Source of the DNA: Parus major
Taxonomy: Eukaryota > Chordata > Aves > Passeriformes > Paridae
Assembly (NCBI RefSeq): GCF_001522545.3
Contig: NC_031769.1
Span: 6,664,131-6,728,130 of the forward strand
Reading direction: 5' to 3'
Length of the DNA: 64,000 nucleotides
The first letter of the stretch is position 1; every line of letters starts with the position of its first letter. The notes below the pieces were generated by a model. That model worked only from the letters and a program-made list of their open reading frames with translations. It was not told the DNA's origin and did not search any database. Positions 61,825 through 64,000 of the stretch are shown here, in pieces. Made by a program: the position numbers and the translations under genes.

Positions 61825-64000
61825 CCTCTACTTTATAAAATTGATTCATTTCATGTAGTTCATTTTGGAAAAATTATGGCCTAGAGACATCAATTTTTAC
61901 TTATATCCATTCAGGCAGACTTTTAAATCTAGACACACCTATAGCACTGAACAATGTGTATTGAGTACGTGCTATCCATTGTGGGGACAGCCAGGGCCCA
62001 GAAAATTTCTGCTCAGAGGCAGATCCACCTGAAAGTGATGCTTCTTCATATCTGTTTTTCACCAAGCCATCACTGAACCCTGACCCAAACTCTCCATGAC
62101 CGTGCAGCAACAACCTTGATTTTTATTAATGTCAGTGCCCTTGCTGCTCACTCCGTTGAAATTTTGGGGACATGTCCACACCACTTATTTAATTTTTGGC
62201 CTAGGAGACAGTGGGTGAAGGTAGGTCCCGGAACAAGCATTTAGTGGCTGTGTTTTTGTCAAGTGTTTCTAAAGGGACAACTGTCAGACCTTGCTGGATA
62301 AAGATATGGTTTGCTTTAATTTTTAAAGAACAGCCTGCAGGTGCAACACCCACTCATCCTCCTCCTGCAAATCATGCCAGCTTAGAGATAAGCAAGTATC
62401 TGGAAACAAATTAATTGAAATCTACATTTTTTCTGGCTTAACACTTGCACTGCTCTGCTACCTGGAAGCTGAAGTCATAAACCCAGTCTCTCTGTGTGGT
62501 AAATGTTATGGCAGGAAAAGGAATTTTTGGGAGTTTGTTATATTTGTTTGGGTCTGCAGATTTCCACATCCCTGTTCACTCACCTTTTAGATAATTTTAA
62601 CACTTTCCCAAGCAATTGCTGCTATTTCTTTGGAGGATAGCCTTGGCTGAAATTCACTCTGACTCTTTGAGATACTAAATTAAAATATCATTATAGTCTA
62701 TTTATCAGTGAGTAGAGGCAGGGGATACTTGGTATTGCCCTAAAAATACTGTGTTCTTTGGCCAGCCCTCTCTAAATGAGGATGGAACAAGAGGTCACCA
62801 AGTAGGAAATCAGAGGCAAGATCAGCAGTAAGCAAGATTAACTAAAAAGATGAACTGAGTAACAAATAAGCAGCATAAAGCTGATCTCCTGTTAAAGGAG
62901 GATAATCAACACAGGTTTTTCTAGTAATCTTTGTTATTTCCTATGAAGAGGCTGAGGAAGGAATATCGGAATAGCAATGTTTTCAGTCCTGCTTGAGGAT
63001 AACTTAAAATTCTACTCCCTCATGCAGCTGGTCATCAGCAGAGCACAGAACTCCAAAACTATTTCTGTAATTCAGCCTTTTCAACTTGATTCCAAGCAGG
63101 GCTCTGACAATATCTGGGTAATTGCAGACTGCTTGGAGATATTCCCTTGTTCCCAGTTTAAGGTCTTTCTCAAAAACAAAAACAACAATAAAATTGCATA
63201 GATTGTTACTTCAGAAACAGTCAGAAATCACTGGTCTGCTTTCCATGATGTTCCCTTGAAGCACATTACCATTTTTGTGGGGAAGCACAGTGAAAGCCAA
63301 CAGTAAATGTGGCACACATCTGTAGTAGCAAAGTTTTGAAGGGGGGTATGAGATGTGGGTCGGAAAAAGAGAGAGAGAACAGTGTTTTTTGTAGCTCTTT
63401 GTTGCTGTTGTGAATAGCATCACAATATCTCTTAATGAAGCAGATGTTCAGATAAAGAGTTTCAGGATACAGGCACCAAAAAATAGAAGTTTCCACAGTT
63501 TCCACACAGCTTGAGTTCCAGCTCTGTTTTCCTTGTTAGCCAGTTGTCATGCTCTGCTTGGCAAACCATAAGCTCAAAGGCATCTGTTTGATGGAAAATA
63601 TATCAGAAATATTTCCATTACAGTTTCTTAAGCACATCTTGCAGTGCACTTTCATCATGTTAGAAGGAACCTTTTCAGACTTGTGATCCCAATTGCTATT
63701 ACTCATTTCACTCTCATTTGGGGCACCATGTCCCTAATGCACTGCTGTTGTAAAAATAGGAAATAAGTTTACATAAAACAGATGATTTTGATTTAATTGC
63801 TTTTTACTCTAATTACGTGTTAGTGCTTGCTAACTGGAACTGTGTCAAACAATCTCCAAAGTCTCACGAGAAAATTGTTACGTTAACATCCATGTGTGGT
63901 AATACTCTAATACCTTTGGGACTCTGGCTCATTTTTGGATGTATAAATCAGAAAATTGTAAGGGGAAGGGGAAAAGGTGCTTTGGAGGAGAGGTCTGGTT
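61825..64000. other. Non-coding unique DNA
   Basis: No gene, RNA or mobile element was recognised up to the end of the window. There is a short CAAAAACAAAAACAACAATAA-like A/C run near 63172-63192. Confidence 0.55.

Noticed and set aside
61598..61884. Lys/Arg-rich plus-strand and Ser/Ile/Phe-rich minus-strand frames
   Set aside because: They are translations of the GGAGAA/GGAAAT repeat.
1..64000. Bacterial-style features (operons, ribosome binding sites, riboswitches, CRISPR arrays) and a new multi-gene system
   Set aside because: The sequence is vertebrate nuclear DNA with avian retroelements. No regularly spaced direct repeats of CRISPR type, no gene cluster and no conserved coding content were seen.

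Overview
The window looks like nuclear DNA from a bird, most likely a songbird (passerine). The evidence is several CR1 LINE fragments with the typical avian 3' end, together with LTR remnants whose ends resemble endogenous retrovirus LTR families I know from songbird genomes. The DNA is AT-rich to the eye and CpG is scarce. I found no protein-coding gene, rRNA, tRNA, CRISPR array or operon. The open reading frames are short, have no domain I recognise, and are about as long as chance would give in DNA of this composition. The window is therefore best read as intergenic or deep intronic sequence. No host gene or exon could be assigned, so its gene context is unknown from the sequence alone.

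Layout: 1-6243 is unique non-coding DNA holding an AAGAG pentanucleotide microsatellite broken by a 45-base run of N (4279-4323). A minus-strand CR1 tail lies at 6244-6570. The stretch 6571-20090 is unusually free of recognisable repeats, and an old CR1-like relic follows near 20.1 kb. From 24.4 to 33.1 kb insertions cluster: a plus-strand CR1 (24372-24615), a solo LTR with a perfect 6-bp target duplication (25007-25296), a second plus-strand CR1 (27343-27420) abutting a palindrome, minus-strand CR1 tails at 28464-28740 and 31341-31628, and a rearranged LTR at about 32666-33106. Unique DNA follows up to an eroded LTR at about 44088-44598. A solo LTR with a 5-bp target duplication sits at 51852-52487. 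The longest CR1 copy lies at 60648-61292, and a compound purine-rich hexanucleotide repeat at 61686-61824. The rest is unique sequence.

Nothing here forms a set of cooperating genes. The most useful results are the base-level boundaries of two solo LTRs, an LTR that appears to carry an internal inverted segment, and two compact fold-back structures (27304-27348 and 43097-43160). Repeat family assignments rest on recognising consensus-like sequence from memory; no database search was possible.
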